64,000 bases of DNA from Deltaproteobacteria bacterium (GTDB lineage: Bacteria > Desulfobacterota > Desulfobacteria > Desulfobacterales > B30-G6): positions 26,119-90,118 of the forward strand of contig JAJDNW010000066.1 of assembly GCA_022340465.1 (NCBI GenBank), read 5' to 3'. Numbering within the stretch: position 1 is the first letter of the stretch; every line of letters begins with the position of its first letter. Positions 49,209 to 58,646 of this stretch are shown piece after piece. The position numbers were made by a program, and so were the translations under genes. The notes beneath the pieces are model-generated. The model was not told where the DNA came from. It did no database searches and was given only the letters and a program-made list of their open reading frames with translations.

Positions 49209-51611
49209 ATGAAAGCAACCCATGAATTGGCCGCATCCGAACTGCGTTACAATTGTAACCCAAGCGTTTTCAAATTCAAAAACACAACGGAAATCGAACC
49301 CCTGGATGAAGTGATCGGCCAGGAACGGGCTGTACACGCCATCGATTTCGGGCTCAACATGACCAGCCCGGGCTACAACATCTTCGTGACCGGCATCGAA
49401 GGAACAGGGCGCACGACCATCGTCAAGGATATCACCGCTAAACACGCACGGTCGCTTCCCACGCCCTGCGACTGGTGCATGGTCAACAATTTCCATGACG
49501 AATACCGTCCCAAGGCAATCGCCGTTCCCAGCGGCAGCGCCGTTCTTTTCAGCAAACAGATGAACCGGCTGATTCACATGCTCAGGGGAAAGCTTCCCAA
49601 GGCCTTCGAAAGTGAATCGTTCCGGGAAAAAAGCACGCAAGCCCAGGAAAAATTCCAGATCGAGGAAAAAGCCCTTTTCCAGCAGCTGGACCAATCGGCC
49701 AAAGAGAAAAACCTCCTCATCAACAAAACCGCTTCCGGTTTTCAAACCATTCCCGTTCAGGACGGCAAGCCCATGACCCACGAGGCCTTCCAGGCCTTGC
49801 CGGAAACGGAACAGGAAAAGTTGAAAGCGGATATGCAGGCCCTTCAGGGTGAAATTGAGACGACACTCCGGGACGTCAACAAAATCCGTCAGTCCATGTC
49901 CAGAGCCATGGAAAAACTCATGGAGGAAACCGCCCTTTTCGTTGTAAAGGACCGCATGGCGTATCTCAAGGAGCCCTATGAAAACTGCCCGGATATCCTG
50001 ACCTACCTCACAGAAGTCCAGGAGGACATCGTCGAAAACGTGGAAGACTTTCTCCCCGGCAAAGAGGGCCCCAACCCGACCGCAGAAGCGCTGTTCCAGG
50101 CACCCAAGCCCACTTTTCAGAAATACAAGATCAACGTCATCGCCGACCGGCGCAACGCCAAGGGAGCACCGGTCGTCTTCGAACCCAATCCGACCTACCA
50201 TAATGTGTTCGGTCAGATCGAAAAAAAGGCCCACATGGGAGGCGTGACCACCGATTTCAGCATGGTAAAAGCAGGCTCCCTCCTGCAGGCCGACGGCGGG
50301 TATCTCATCATGGAAATCGAGTCTCTGCTGATGAACCCGCTGGTGTGGGAAGCCTTGAAACGGGCCTTGCAGAACAAAAGGCTCTTCATCGAAGACATCC
50401 CTGCGGCCCATGGCTACGCCACCTCTTCGCTGCGCCCGGAGCCGATCCCCCTGGAGGTCAAGGTCATTCTGCTGGGCGGCTACCAGCCTTTTGAAGTGCT
50501 GCAGAACTATGATTCAAAATTCAACAAGATTTTCAAGGTCCGGGCGGACTTCGACTACGAAGTGGAAAGAAGCGAAGCCAGCATCCAGCAGTACGCGAAA
50601 TTCGTGGCCAGGGTCTGTCAAAATGAAACCCTGCTGCCCTTCACACCGGATGGGATAGCTTCCCTGGTGGAATTCGGCCAAAAGTACACCTCCAATAAAA
50701 ATAAGCTGTCCATTCGCTTCGGCCCCATTGTCGGCATCATCAAGGAAGCCAGCTACTGGGCCGGTAAAGACGACGTGAAAGAAGTCTCGACCGCCCATGT
50801 TATCAAGGCCTTCAACGAGCACCGCTTCCGCTACAACCTGTACGAAGAAAAGATACACGAATCTTATCTGGACAAAACCATTCTGATCGATGTCCAAGGC
50901 GCTGTAACCGGTCAGGTCAACGCCCTGGCCGTTTACCAGATGGGCGACATATCCTTCGGCCGGCCTTCGCGCATCACCGCCGAAACCTACATGGGTGAAG
51001 CAGGCGTCATCAACATCGAGCGCGAAGCCAACATGAGCGGAAAAACCCACGACAAGGGCGTCCTGATTCTGTCAGGCTTTATCGGCCGGACCTTTGCCCA
51101 GGACCACCCCTTGAATCTCTCCATCAGTATCACCTTCGAACAGAGCTACAGCGGCATCGACGGCGACAGTGCCTCATCCACGGAACTGTACGCCATTCTG
51201 TCCAGCCTCTCGGGCATCCCCATCGATCAGGGCATCGCCGTGACCGGTTCCGTCAATCAGAAGGGCGGCATCCAGGCCATTGGCGGCGTCAATCATAAAA
51301 TCGAGGGTTTTTTCGACGTGTGCAAGGCCAGGGGACTTACAGGCACACAGGGCGTCATGATCCCCCGGGCCAATGTCAAGAATCTGATGCTGAAAAAAGA
51401 GGTGGTCGATGCCGTGGAACGGGGGGAGTTCCACATATACCAGGTGGCCACCATCGCCGAAGGCATTCAGATCCTCACTGGAAAGGAAGCCGGCAAACCG
51501 GATGAAAACGGCATCTATCCGGAAGGCACCATCTTCGGCAAGGTGCAGAAAAAGCTGCAGGCTTACATGGAAAAAGAGATCCTGCTTAGGAAACGGATGT
51601 GGGGCAAGTAG
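49209..51611 (+). CDS. LonC/LonB-like AAA protease (Lon protease family)
   Basis: An 800-aa Lon-family protease of the AAA_32/LonC type. The AAA region (about residues 30-80 and 300-430) is split by a long helical insert (about 90-280). Walker A reads GIEGTGRTT, with Arg in place of the ATP-binding Lys, seen in many members of this subfamily. Walker B is QADGGYLIMEIESLL. The C-terminal protease domain has the Ser-Lys dyad: Ser654 in GDSASSTELYA and Lys697 in GGVNHKIEGF. The 43-residue spacing equals that in E. coli Lon. Start 49209 is preferred (AAGGAG 6 nt upstream). ATP dependence is uncertain. Confidence 0.9.
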   Translation: MKATHELAASELRYNCNPSVFKFKNTTEIEPLDEVIGQERAVHAIDFGLNMTSPGYNIFVTGIEGTGRTTIVKDITAKHARSLPTPCDWCMVNNFHDEYRPKAIAVPSGSAVLFSKQMNRLIHMLRGKLPKAFESESFREKSTQAQEKFQIEEKALFQQLDQSAKEKNLLINKTASGFQTIPVQDGKPMTHEAFQALPETEQEKLKADMQALQGEIETTLRDVNKIRQSMSRAMEKLMEETALFVVKDRMAYLKEPYENCPDILTYLTEVQEDIVENVEDFLPGKEGPNPTAEALFQAPKPTFQKYKINVIADRRNAKGAPVVFEPNPTYHNVFGQIEKKAHMGGVTTDFSMVKAGSLLQADGGYLIMEIESLLMNPLVWEALKRALQNKRLFIEDIPAAHGYATSSLRPEPIPLEVKVILLGGYQPFEVLQNYDSKFNKIFKVRADFDYEVERSEASIQQYAKFVARVCQNETLLPFTPDGIASLVEFGQKYTSNKNKLSIRFGPIVGIIKEASYWAGKDDVKEVSTAHVIKAFNEHRFRYNLYEEKIHESYLDKTILIDVQGAVTGQVNALAVYQMGDISFGRPSRITAETYMGEAGVINIEREANMSGKTHDKGVLILSGFIGRTFAQDHPLNLSISITFEQSYSGIDGDSASSTELYAILSSLSGIPIDQGIAVTGSVNQKGGIQAIGGVNHKIEGFFDVCKARGLTGTQGVMIPRANVKNLMLKKEVVDAVERGEFHIYQVATIAEGIQILTGKEAGKPDENGIYPEGTIFGKVQKKLQAYMEKEILLRKRMWGK

Positions 51612-51644
51612 GAAGGGACCGGCGGCAGGAAAAGGCGGGGCCGG

Positions 51645-52277
51645 ATGCAGGTAAAACAGATCAAACTCACCAGGATGGCCGTTTGCTGCTACCTGGTCGC
51701 AGACGGGGCGACCGGGGAGTGCGCCCTCATCGATCCGGCTTTCGATACGGATCGCATCCTGGCAACGGTGGCGAGGGCGCGCTTGAAGGTCACCCGCATC
51801 ATCAACACCCATTGCCATGCCGACCACACCGCCGGTAATGCCGCCCTGAAAGCGGCCACCGGCGCAGACATCTGCATCCACCCGTCCGACGCAGGCAGGC
51901 TGACGTCTGTGATGAACCGTGCCTTTGCCAGGGCTCTCGGTGGAAAGGGCTCCCCCAGGCCGGATCTCCTGCTCCACGACGGCGACGCCATCGCCGTGGG
52001 CCGCTTGAGTTTGAAAGTCCTGCACACGCCCGGCCACACGCCCGGGGGAATATGCCTTTATGCAGACAAGCATCTTTTTACCGGCGACACCCTGTTTGTC
52101 GGCGGCATCGGACGCACCGACCTTTCCGGTGGCTCCATGGATCAGCTGATCGCATCCATCAGGCAGAAAATATACACCTTGCCGCCCGACACCATTGTAT
52201 GGCCGGGTCACCATTACGGTTTCCGGCCCAGTTCGACGGTTGAACACGAAAGACGGACAAATCCATACACACGATAA
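51645..52277 (+). CDS. MBL-fold metallo-hydrolase (glyoxalase II-like)
   Basis: A 210-aa metallo-beta-lactamase-fold protein. The metal motif THCHADH is at about residue 55, followed by HTPGHTPGG, FTGDTLFVGGIGRTDL and the last His in VWPGHHYGF, which matches the glyoxalase II/persulfide dioxygenase arm of the fold. Length is normal. It starts 33 bp after the Lon-like gene. Without the persulfide dioxygenase-specific residues in view, glyoxalase-II-like hydrolase is the safest call. Confidence 0.88.
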   Translation: MQVKQIKLTRMAVCCYLVADGATGECALIDPAFDTDRILATVARARLKVTRIINTHCHADHTAGNAALKAATGADICIHPSDAGRLTSVMNRAFARALGGKGSPRPDLLLHDGDAIAVGRLSLKVLHTPGHTPGGICLYADKHLFTGDTLFVGGIGRTDLSGGSMDQLIASIRQKIYTLPPDTIVWPGHHYGFRPSSTVEHERRTNPYTR

Positions 52278-52311
52278 CGGAGAACGACTCCAACACTCCA
52301 AGAGGTATTTC

Positions 52312-53148
52312 ATGCCCAAAATAGGTATGACGAGCTCGGCCATGATGATGGCCGACTGGTTGGTGGCACTGAAAGTGGCGGCAGCGGAAAAATTCGATGC
52401 CTTCGAAATCTGCTGCGTCTTTCCTTCGGCCGACCCGGATCAGATAACGCCGGATGCCCTTGCCGAAGCGCAAAAGGTCGTTCAGAAAAGTGGAATAGAG
52501 ATCTGTGTGCATGCACCCTTTTTTGAAATCAATATCGCCGCCTTCTCCGGGGGTATTCGGGAGGAATCGATCCGCCTCATTAATAAAGCCGTCGATCTGT
52601 GCCATGGCCTCGGCGGCAGGACGCTTGTCGTGCATGCGGGAGATTTCACCTACACCTTCGACGGTGCCACCCGTCTGAATAACCCGGCCCTGGCCATTCA
52701 GTGGCAACACAATCTGGAGTCATTGAAGCGCATCAATGACTATGCCCAAAGAAAAGGTGTCGTCGTGTGCCTGGAAAATATCGCCATCAACGCCACCTCC
52801 ATCGACCGCAACTTCGAAGACCTGCTGGAAATCAGGAAAGCGGTGGGCGCGTCATTGAAATTCACCCTGGACACGGGCCATGCCCGGCTGACCGAAGGGA
52901 CCGTAAGGGGCATCGACCTGCTGGGAAAACAGATCCGCCACATCCACCTGACCGACAATTTCGGGGAGAAAGACGACCACCTGCCCGTGGGTGAGGGCAA
53001 CGACGACTTCGGTTCCTATATCGACTTTTTGAGAGGGTTCGAACACATCATCACCCTGGAAGTGGTGGATATCGGCACGGACCCGGATCCCGTGCTCCGC
53101 TGCCGCCGGGCCCTGCAGGCGCTTTTCGCCAGTCAGCCGGCACCATAA
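52312..53148 (+). CDS. Sugar phosphate isomerase/epimerase-type TIM-barrel protein (AP endonuclease 2 fold)
   Basis: A 278-aa TIM-barrel protein of the xylose isomerase-like/AP endonuclease 2 group. Metal-binding acidic and His residues are visible along the barrel: EIEICVHAPFFEINI-like stretch (IEICVHAPFFEIN), LVVHAGDF, VVCLENIAI, FTLDTGHA and IRHIHLTDNFGEKDDHLPVGEG. The start at 52312 has AGAGG upstream; in-frame codons before it overlap the hydrolase gene. It may act on a sugar, an inositol or DNA; not decided. It begins 34 bp after the hydrolase stop. Confidence 0.85.
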   Translation: MPKIGMTSSAMMMADWLVALKVAAAEKFDAFEICCVFPSADPDQITPDALAEAQKVVQKSGIEICVHAPFFEINIAAFSGGIREESIRLINKAVDLCHGLGGRTLVVHAGDFTYTFDGATRLNNPALAIQWQHNLESLKRINDYAQRKGVVVCLENIAINATSIDRNFEDLLEIRKAVGASLKFTLDTGHARLTEGTVRGIDLLGKQIRHIHLTDNFGEKDDHLPVGEGNDDFGSYIDFLRGFEHIITLEVVDIGTDPDPVLRCRRALQALFASQPAP

Positions 53149-53210
53149 TATTCATCGCCGTTGGAAGAGAAATTTTCCCCCATTACCCGGGCGAAACATT
53201 AATGAGAGGG

Positions 53211-54470
53211 TTAGAAGGCGAAGTAGTGCACCAGCTGTTTGGTCATGCTGACAAGATCTTCGATATAGACGAATTCATCGGCTGCGTGGGCCCGGATGTC
53301 TTCGGCACGTTCAACGCCAAAACAGGCGACATCCAGCTTTGCCGGTTTCAAGGCATCGGCAACCATGGCCAAATCGGTCGAAGCACTGATGCCGCCGTAT
53401 AGAAAATCCGTGTAACCGTAGACGGCGGTGGCGGCGGCTCTCATCTTTTTGGATGCGGGCGACTGCGGGTCGATTTCCACCGGACCGTAACTAAGGCTGA
53501 ATTCGGTTTTTACGTCGATCAGCTTCGATTTCCGGCGGCCCCGCTCCACGGCTTCCTGTATTTCGGCAACCACATCCTCGAAGCGTTCGTCCACAAGATA
53601 ACGGCGGTTGATAGTCAAACGACACTCACCGGGCACGATGTTATCTTTGGTTCCCCCCTGCATTACCGTGAGACTGAACATGGGCGTCATCTTGTCATGG
53701 AGATAACCCGGTATCGGGAAGGACGGGATGCGCGACAGACGTTTTTGAACCTTCTCTTTTAGTGTCAGGAGTTCCTGTAAAATAGGGACCATCTCTTCGA
53801 TAGCGTTGACTCCCAGATAATTCATGCCGGAATGACAGCTTTTCCCGTACCCTGCCACCTTCACATCCACGGCCCCGGCCGCACCGACCACCACCACCGG
53901 GTCGACAGCACCCAGCTCCAACCACACCAGGTGACTGGAAAAGTAGCCCTCTTCGGCCAGGTAGCGTGAACCCGGATAAACACCGATTTCCTCATCGGTG
54001 CAGAGCAGACAATCCAGTTCATAGTGCGGTTCGATCGCCAGGTCATGGAGCACCTTGACCGCACCGAGATAGCAGGCGATGGAGCCCTTCATGTCCACCG
54101 TGCCACGGCCGTACAGTTTGCCGTCCCTGACGACGCCGGCAAAGGGGTCAACCGTCCACGGATCATCGACGGGTACGACGTCCATATGCGCGTAGGCCGA
54201 CGCCTTGGGCTTGCCGTTTTTCAAACTGGCCACGAGATTGCAGCGTTCACCGGAAAGCTCCCTGGAAATCAGGGCGACCTTATCTTTCGGCACCACCACC
54301 CGTTGCGTCTCAAAGTTGAACCTTTTGAATTCAGGCTCGACCACGTCGATCAGCTTCGCGTAGTTCTCTCCCGGCGGCACCGATGTGTCGACGGCAATCA
54401 TCCGTTGCAACACGTCGACGATATAGTCTTCTTCCGCTTCGACCCTGGCAAATGCTTCTGAATAATCCAT
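53211..54470 (-). CDS. M20 family metallopeptidase (ArgE/DapE-like)
   Basis: A 419-aa amidohydrolase. The two-domain M20 plan is clear: first metal motif in AYAHMDVVPVDDPWTVDPF, bridging Asp in LYGRGTVDMKGSIACYLGA, Glu pair in LLCTDEEIGVYPGSRYLA, and a dimerisation lid (about 200-310). The start at 54470 has AAGGA. It should cleave N-acyl amino acids or small peptides and is last in the operon that runs from 62617 (dehydrogenase, M81, dppABCDF). Position suggests it processes the imported substrate. Confidence 0.9.
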   Translation of the reverse strand: MDYSEAFARVEAEEDYIVDVLQRMIAVDTSVPPGENYAKLIDVVEPEFKRFNFETQRVVVPKDKVALISRELSGERCNLVASLKNGKPKASAYAHMDVVPVDDPWTVDPFAGVVRDGKLYGRGTVDMKGSIACYLGAVKVLHDLAIEPHYELDCLLCTDEEIGVYPGSRYLAEEGYFSSHLVWLELGAVDPVVVVGAAGAVDVKVAGYGKSCHSGMNYLGVNAIEEMVPILQELLTLKEKVQKRLSRIPSFPIPGYLHDKMTPMFSLTVMQGGTKDNIVPGECRLTINRRYLVDERFEDVVAEIQEAVERGRRKSKLIDVKTEFSLSYGPVEIDPQSPASKKMRAAATAVYGYTDFLYGGISASTDLAMVADALKPAKLDVACFGVERAEDIRAHAADEFVYIEDLVSMTKQLVHYFAF

Positions 54471-54495
54471 ATGCGGTCCTTTCCCGTAAAAACGT

Positions 54496-55455
54496 TCAAC
54501 AGAAATGGCAGGCAGCATAGTGCTCATTGCCCAACGCTTTGAACACGGGCTGTTTCTGCGTGCAGACATCCTTCTTCTTGGGGCAGCGTGTGTGGAAGGC
54601 GCACCCGGAAGGCGGATCGAGCGGGCTGGGCACATCCCCCTTCAGCAGGATTCTCTCTTTGTGGGCCTCGGGATCCGGAACCGGAACGGCGGAAAGCAAG
54701 GCCTGAGTGTAAGGATGGCAGGGGTTGTGATACATGTCGTAGTCGCTGGCCAGTTCCACGATCTTGCCCAGGTACATGACCGCCACCCGGCTGCTGATGT
54801 GTTCGACAACGCTCAGATCATGCGCGATGAAGATGTAAGCAAGCCCCAGCTCTTCCTGCAGCGCCATTAACAGATTGATGACCTGGGCCTGAATCGACAC
54901 GTCCAGCGCCGATACCGGCTCGTCGCAGACAATGATCTTGGGGTGCAGCGCCAGGGCGCGGGCGATACCGATGCGCTGCCGCTGCCCGCCGCTGTACTGG
55001 TGCGGGTAGCGGTTGGACTGCTCCGGCATGAGTCCCACCTTTTCCATCAGATAGGCGACACGCTCTTTCAGCTGCCCGTTAGATAGATCTCCATAGTTTT
55101 TCAACGGTTCCGCAATGATCTGCCCCACGGACAGCCGCGGGTTGAGCGACGAGTAGGGATCCTGGAAGATGACCTGTAACCGGGCCCGGACCTGACGAAG
55201 CTCTTTTTTGGAAAGCCGCAGAATATCGACGCCTTCGAATTTGACGCTGCCGCCGGTCGGTTCGATCAGACGCAGCAAACTGCGGGCCACAGTCGTTTTC
55301 CCGCAGCCGCTTTCACCCACCAGACCCAGGGTCTCGCCTTCTTTCAGGGTAAAGCTCACGCCGTCCACGGCTTTTACAACCCCCCTGGTTTTGGAAAACA
55401 ATCCTCTCCTGATGGGGAAATGCATCTCCAGATCGTTTATTTCAAGCAGATCCAT
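54496..55455 (-). CDS. dppF: Peptide/nickel-type ABC transporter ATP-binding protein DppF
   Basis: A 319-aa ATPase of the OppF/DppF type. Walker A (GESGCGKTT), signature ([16 protein letters not shown]), Walker B ([12 protein letters not shown]) and the C-terminal oligopeptide transporter domain with its Cys motif ([17 protein letters not shown]) are intact. The N-terminal [18 protein letters not shown] is typical. It starts 3 bp after dppD and is followed 25 bp later by the M20 gene. Confidence 0.95.
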   Translation of the reverse strand: MDLLEINDLEMHFPIRRGLFSKTRGVVKAVDGVSFTLKEGETLGLVGESGCGKTTVARSLLRLIEPTGGSVKFEGVDILRLSKKELRQVRARLQVIFQDPYSSLNPRLSVGQIIAEPLKNYGDLSNGQLKERVAYLMEKVGLMPEQSNRYPHQYSGGQRQRIGIARALALHPKIIVCDEPVSALDVSIQAQVINLLMALQEELGLAYIFIAHDLSVVEHISSRVAVMYLGKIVELASDYDMYHNPCHPYTQALLSAVPVPDPEAHKERILLKGDVPSPLDPPSGCAFHTRCPKKKDVCTQKQPVFKALGNEHYAACHFC

Positions 55456-55458
55456 CGC

Positions 55459-56448
55459 TTACTTTTCACCCCCCGCCAGCCAGCATCGGACCCGCCTTTG
55501 GCCGCCCATGCGCACCATCCCGGGGGCCCGCTCGCGGCATCGCCGCATGGCCAATGGGCAGCGCGGATTGAAACGGCATCCGTCCGGCAGGTTCTGCAGG
55601 CTGGGGACGATGCCCTTGATTTCATCCAGCTTTCTGGCTCCCCCCTTGAATTTCTGGCCCAGTTTGGGCACGGACCCCATCAGACCCCGGGTGTAGGGGT
55701 GCAGCGGTTCCTTGAAAAGCGCCGTTACCGGGGCCTCTTCCACGATTTGACCGGCATACATGACGATCACCCGGCTGACCGTTTCGGCAATCAGCCCCAG
55801 GTCATGGGTAATCAACAGGATGGTCGTGTTCAGTTTCTCCTTGAGACGCAGCATGAGGTCCATGATCTGGGCCTGGATGGTGACATCCAGGGCGGTTGTG
55901 GGCTCGTCGGCGATGAGCAGCCGGGGCTGGCAGGACAGCGCCATGGCGATCATGACCCGCTGGCGCATGCCGCCGCTCAGGCTGTGGGGATAGTTCCTGG
56001 CCCGCTCCTCCGGAGAAGGGATCTGAACCCGCTCGAGCAACTCCACCGCTTTTTCGCGGCCTTCGTTCCAGGAGAAATTGCGGTGCAGGACGAACACTTC
56101 AGCGAGCTGGTCGCCGATCGTCATCACCGGGTTCAGGGAGGTCATGGGTTCCTGAAAAATCATGGAAATGGAATTTCCCCGTATTTTCAAAAGGGCCTCT
56201 TCGTCGGCCGCCAGCATGTCCATTCCTGAAAAATGGATGTTGCCTTCGATTTGGGCGGACCGCTTGGGCAAAAGACGCAGGATCGACATGGCTGTCACGC
56301 TTTTGCCGCACCCGCTCTCACCCACCAGGCCGACGGTTTCTCCGGCCGCCAGATGGAAATTCACGCCCTCCACGGCCGTTACGACCCCCTCGAACGACTT
56401 GAACCGGATCTTCAAATCCCGTATGGAAAGCAGCTGTTCGCTATTCAT
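55459..56448 (-). CDS. dppD: Peptide/nickel-type ABC transporter ATP-binding protein DppD
   Basis: A 329-aa ATPase. Walker A (GESGCGKSV), signature ([16 protein letters not shown]), Walker B ([12 protein letters not shown]) and the C-terminal Cys-containing domain ([20 protein letters not shown]) are all present. The start at 56448 overlaps dppC by 8 bp. It works with DppF on the DppBC permease to drive uptake of peptides or similar amides. Confidence 0.95.
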   Translation of the reverse strand: MNSEQLLSIRDLKIRFKSFEGVVTAVEGVNFHLAAGETVGLVGESGCGKSVTAMSILRLLPKRSAQIEGNIHFSGMDMLAADEEALLKIRGNSISMIFQEPMTSLNPVMTIGDQLAEVFVLHRNFSWNEGREKAVELLERVQIPSPEERARNYPHSLSGGMRQRVMIAMALSCQPRLLIADEPTTALDVTIQAQIMDLMLRLKEKLNTTILLITHDLGLIAETVSRVIVMYAGQIVEEAPVTALFKEPLHPYTRGLMGSVPKLGQKFKGGARKLDEIKGIVPSLQNLPDGCRFNPRCPLAMRRCRERAPGMVRMGGQRRVRCWLAGGEK

Positions 56449-57337
56449 AGCCCAGCCTCGGATCCAAAGCGTCGCGTAAACCGTCACCCAGCAGATTAAA
56501 CCCCAACACCGCCAGAAAAATGGCGATCCCGGGAAAGGTAGCCACGTGCGGGGCGGCAAAGATCAGGCTGCGCCCGGAGCCCAGCATGGTGCCCCATTCG
56601 GGCGCCGGCGGCTGGACCCCGACCCCCAGAAACCCCAGCCCGGCCGCAAAGATGATGGCCATTCCGAAAAAAAGCGTGGCATTCACGATAATGGGAACCA
56701 TGACGTTGGGCAGTATGTGGCGGAACAGAATAATGCCGTCCCGGGTCCCCACCGCCCTGGCCGCCTCCACATAAACCTGTTCACGGATGGACAGCACGCA
56801 CCCCCTGGTAATGCGAATGATATGGGGCAGGCCGGCAATGCCGACCGAAATGATCGTGTTTTTAATCCCGACCCCCAGCACCGACACCAGGGCCAGGGCC
56901 AGCAGAAAAGGCGGAAAGGAAAGCAGGACATCCGTTATGCGTTGAATGATGAAATCGACCTTCCCCCCGAAATATCCGGAAACCAACCCAAAGGGAACGC
57001 CGAATACAAGCGCCAGGGCAACCGAACCCAAAGAGATGGCCAGAGAGATGCGCCCGCCGAACACGATGCGCGCTAAAATGCTGCGCCCCAGTTCGTCCGT
57101 GCCCAGGGGCTGCTCGAACGAGGGGGGCTCCAGCGCATGGCGAATGTCCTGGGCATTGGGGTCCCTGGAATAGAACACCGGCGCCAGTAAAGACGACAGC
57201 ACAAACAGAAGAATAAGCATGCCGCCGAAACAGGCTGCCCTGTTGCGCAGGAATTTGGATATACCGGTTCGCCAGTGACTGAATTCTTCGTGGCGGTCTT
57301 TGCGAATCGGTTCCTTTCTATTCTCTTGATCACTCAT
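56441..57337 (-). CDS. dppC: Peptide/nickel-type ABC transporter permease DppC
   Basis: A 298-aa inner-membrane permease of the DppC/OppC type, with the N-terminal cytoplasmic stretch and first helix (LRNRAACFGGMLILLFVLSSLLAPVF), the signature loop EAARAVGTRDGIILFRHILPNVMVPI and the conserved C-terminal GDGLRDALDPRL. It overlaps both dppB (8 bp) and dppD (8 bp). Confidence 0.95.
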   Translation of the reverse strand: MSDQENRKEPIRKDRHEEFSHWRTGISKFLRNRAACFGGMLILLFVLSSLLAPVFYSRDPNAQDIRHALEPPSFEQPLGTDELGRSILARIVFGGRISLAISLGSVALALVFGVPFGLVSGYFGGKVDFIIQRITDVLLSFPPFLLALALVSVLGVGIKNTIISVGIAGLPHIIRITRGCVLSIREQVYVEAARAVGTRDGIILFRHILPNVMVPIIVNATLFFGMAIIFAAGLGFLGVGVQPPAPEWGTMLGSGRSLIFAAPHVATFPGIAIFLAVLGFNLLGDGLRDALDPRLGYE

Positions 57338-58250
57338 AGCGCACCTTTGGGTCGAAATAGGCGTAGGTCAGGTCGACCATCAGGTTGGTCAACACGAAAA
57401 GAAGGGCAAATATCAGAATAGCCCCCTGAATGACCGGGTAATCGCGCGCCAAAATGGAACTGATCAACAGGCGGCCGAGCCCGGGCCAGGCAAAAACCGT
57501 CTCCGTCAATACGGTGCCTCCCAGCATGCTCCCGAATTGAAGCCCGACGACGGTGATAATGGGGATAAATGCATTTTTGAGCGCGTGCCGGATGATGACC
57601 GTTTTTTCCTGCGCGCCTTTCGACCGTGCGGTGGTGATATAGTCCTGGGCCAACACGTCCATCATGGACGAGCGCGTATTGCGGGCAACAGCGGCAATCA
57701 AATAGGCCGCCAGGGTGATGGCCGGCAAAATCAAATACACGAATCCCCCGCTGCCGCCCACCGGGAGCAACTTCAGCTTGACCGAAAAGATGATGATCAG
57801 CATCAACCCCAGCCAGAAGGCCGGCATGGACATGCCGAAAAGCGCCAGGGCGGTGACCACCATGTCCATGGCTGTGTACGGTTTGACGGCGGCAATGATG
57901 CCGGCGGGGATGCCCAACAGACAGGCCAGCAGCGTGGCCGTCACGGCCAGAATGACGGTGTTGAGCAGGCGGGGGGCAATTTCCTGGGTCACCGGGTACT
58001 GCGTCCGGGTGGATTTTCCCAAATCGAAGCGGACCAGACGGGATAAAAATTTTGCGTATTGAACATAAACCGGTTCATCCAGCCCCAACTGCTGCCGGAT
58101 CAACTCGACTTCCTGCTGAGTGGCCAACTCTCCGGCGATCACCTGGGCCGGGTCTCCGGGCAGGGAGCGCAGCAGAAAAAACAGGATCAAGGAGATGCCG
58201 AACAGAACCGGAATGGTCGATAGCAAGCGTCTAACGATATAGATAAACAT
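57330..58250 (-). CDS. dppB: Peptide/nickel-type ABC transporter permease DppB
   Basis: A 306-aa inner-membrane permease. Typical features are the opening IVRRLLSTIPVLFGISLILFFLLRSLPGDPA, the exposed loop DYITTARSKGAQEKTVIIRHALKNAFIPII and the ending LTNLMVDLTYAYFDPKVRY. It follows dppA after an unusually long 393-bp gap filled with heptanucleotide repeats, which is a break in otherwise tight operon spacing. Confidence 0.95.
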   Translation of the reverse strand: MFIYIVRRLLSTIPVLFGISLILFFLLRSLPGDPAQVIAGELATQQEVELIRQQLGLDEPVYVQYAKFLSRLVRFDLGKSTRTQYPVTQEIAPRLLNTVILAVTATLLACLLGIPAGIIAAVKPYTAMDMVVTALALFGMSMPAFWLGLMLIIIFSVKLKLLPVGGSGGFVYLILPAITLAAYLIAAVARNTRSSMMDVLAQDYITTARSKGAQEKTVIIRHALKNAFIPIITVVGLQFGSMLGGTVLTETVFAWPGLGRLLISSILARDYPVIQGAILIFALLFVLTNLMVDLTYAYFDPKVRYE

Positions 58251-58643
58251 CCCTTGTCAGACCTCCCATCCGAATTTGGTACCTATTTGTTTAAATACTA
58301 AAACGGTATATGGTGCAGGTGCACGGTATACGGTATACGACGTGCCCCGTGTTAGGTGTTAAGTGATTCCGTTTTCATTCGTGGATCGTAAAATCTGAGA
58401 TTTGAAACGTGTGGCGCAAGGCGCAAGGTGATTTCAAAGCATCATGCGTTGAGCGGTCTGCACCTTGAGCCCTGCGCCCTGCGCCGAATTCAGTGAACCG
58501 TAAGACATCAGCCCTCTAATGTCTTACCCTCGGCCCCTGGAATCCTTGTACCCCCGGCTCCTTTATTTTTGGTGCTGGGTCATTTGAAGTTGTTAAGCAT
58601 TTTGATGTTAGATATTATTATTTCCGGTTGAGCCGGGTTGGGT
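58251..58643. other. Gene-free region inside the dpp operon
   Basis: No gene is supported in this 393-bp gap between dppA and dppB. It contains two heptanucleotide arrays, an inverted pair, and the short dispersed repeat at the dppA stop. It may hold an internal promoter or terminator, but none is convincing. Confidence 0.7.
58304..58494. repeat. Heptanucleotide-periodic repeat locus 4
   Basis: The first array (58304-58345) has six exact 7-nt units: CGGTATA, TGGTGCA, GGTGCAC, GGTATAC, GGTATAC, GACGTGC. A second array, GGCGCAA twice then GGTG, near 58414-58431, is complementary to CACCTTGAGCCCTGCGCC and following 7-nt units near 58470-58494, giving a stem around a spacer of about 38 nt. The word CCCTCGGCCCCTGGA recurs here and in locus 2. 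Confidence 0.75.
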
Positions 58644-58646
58644 TTA
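58608..58646. repeat. Short dispersed repeat abutting a stop codon (copy 2)
   Basis: GATATTATTATTTCCGG then TTGAGCCGGGTTGGG, directly after the stop codon of dppA on its 3' side, matching 5608-5642, where a copy follows another minus-strand gene's stop. It is probably a fragment of the family with the full element at 25978-26255. Confidence 0.55.
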
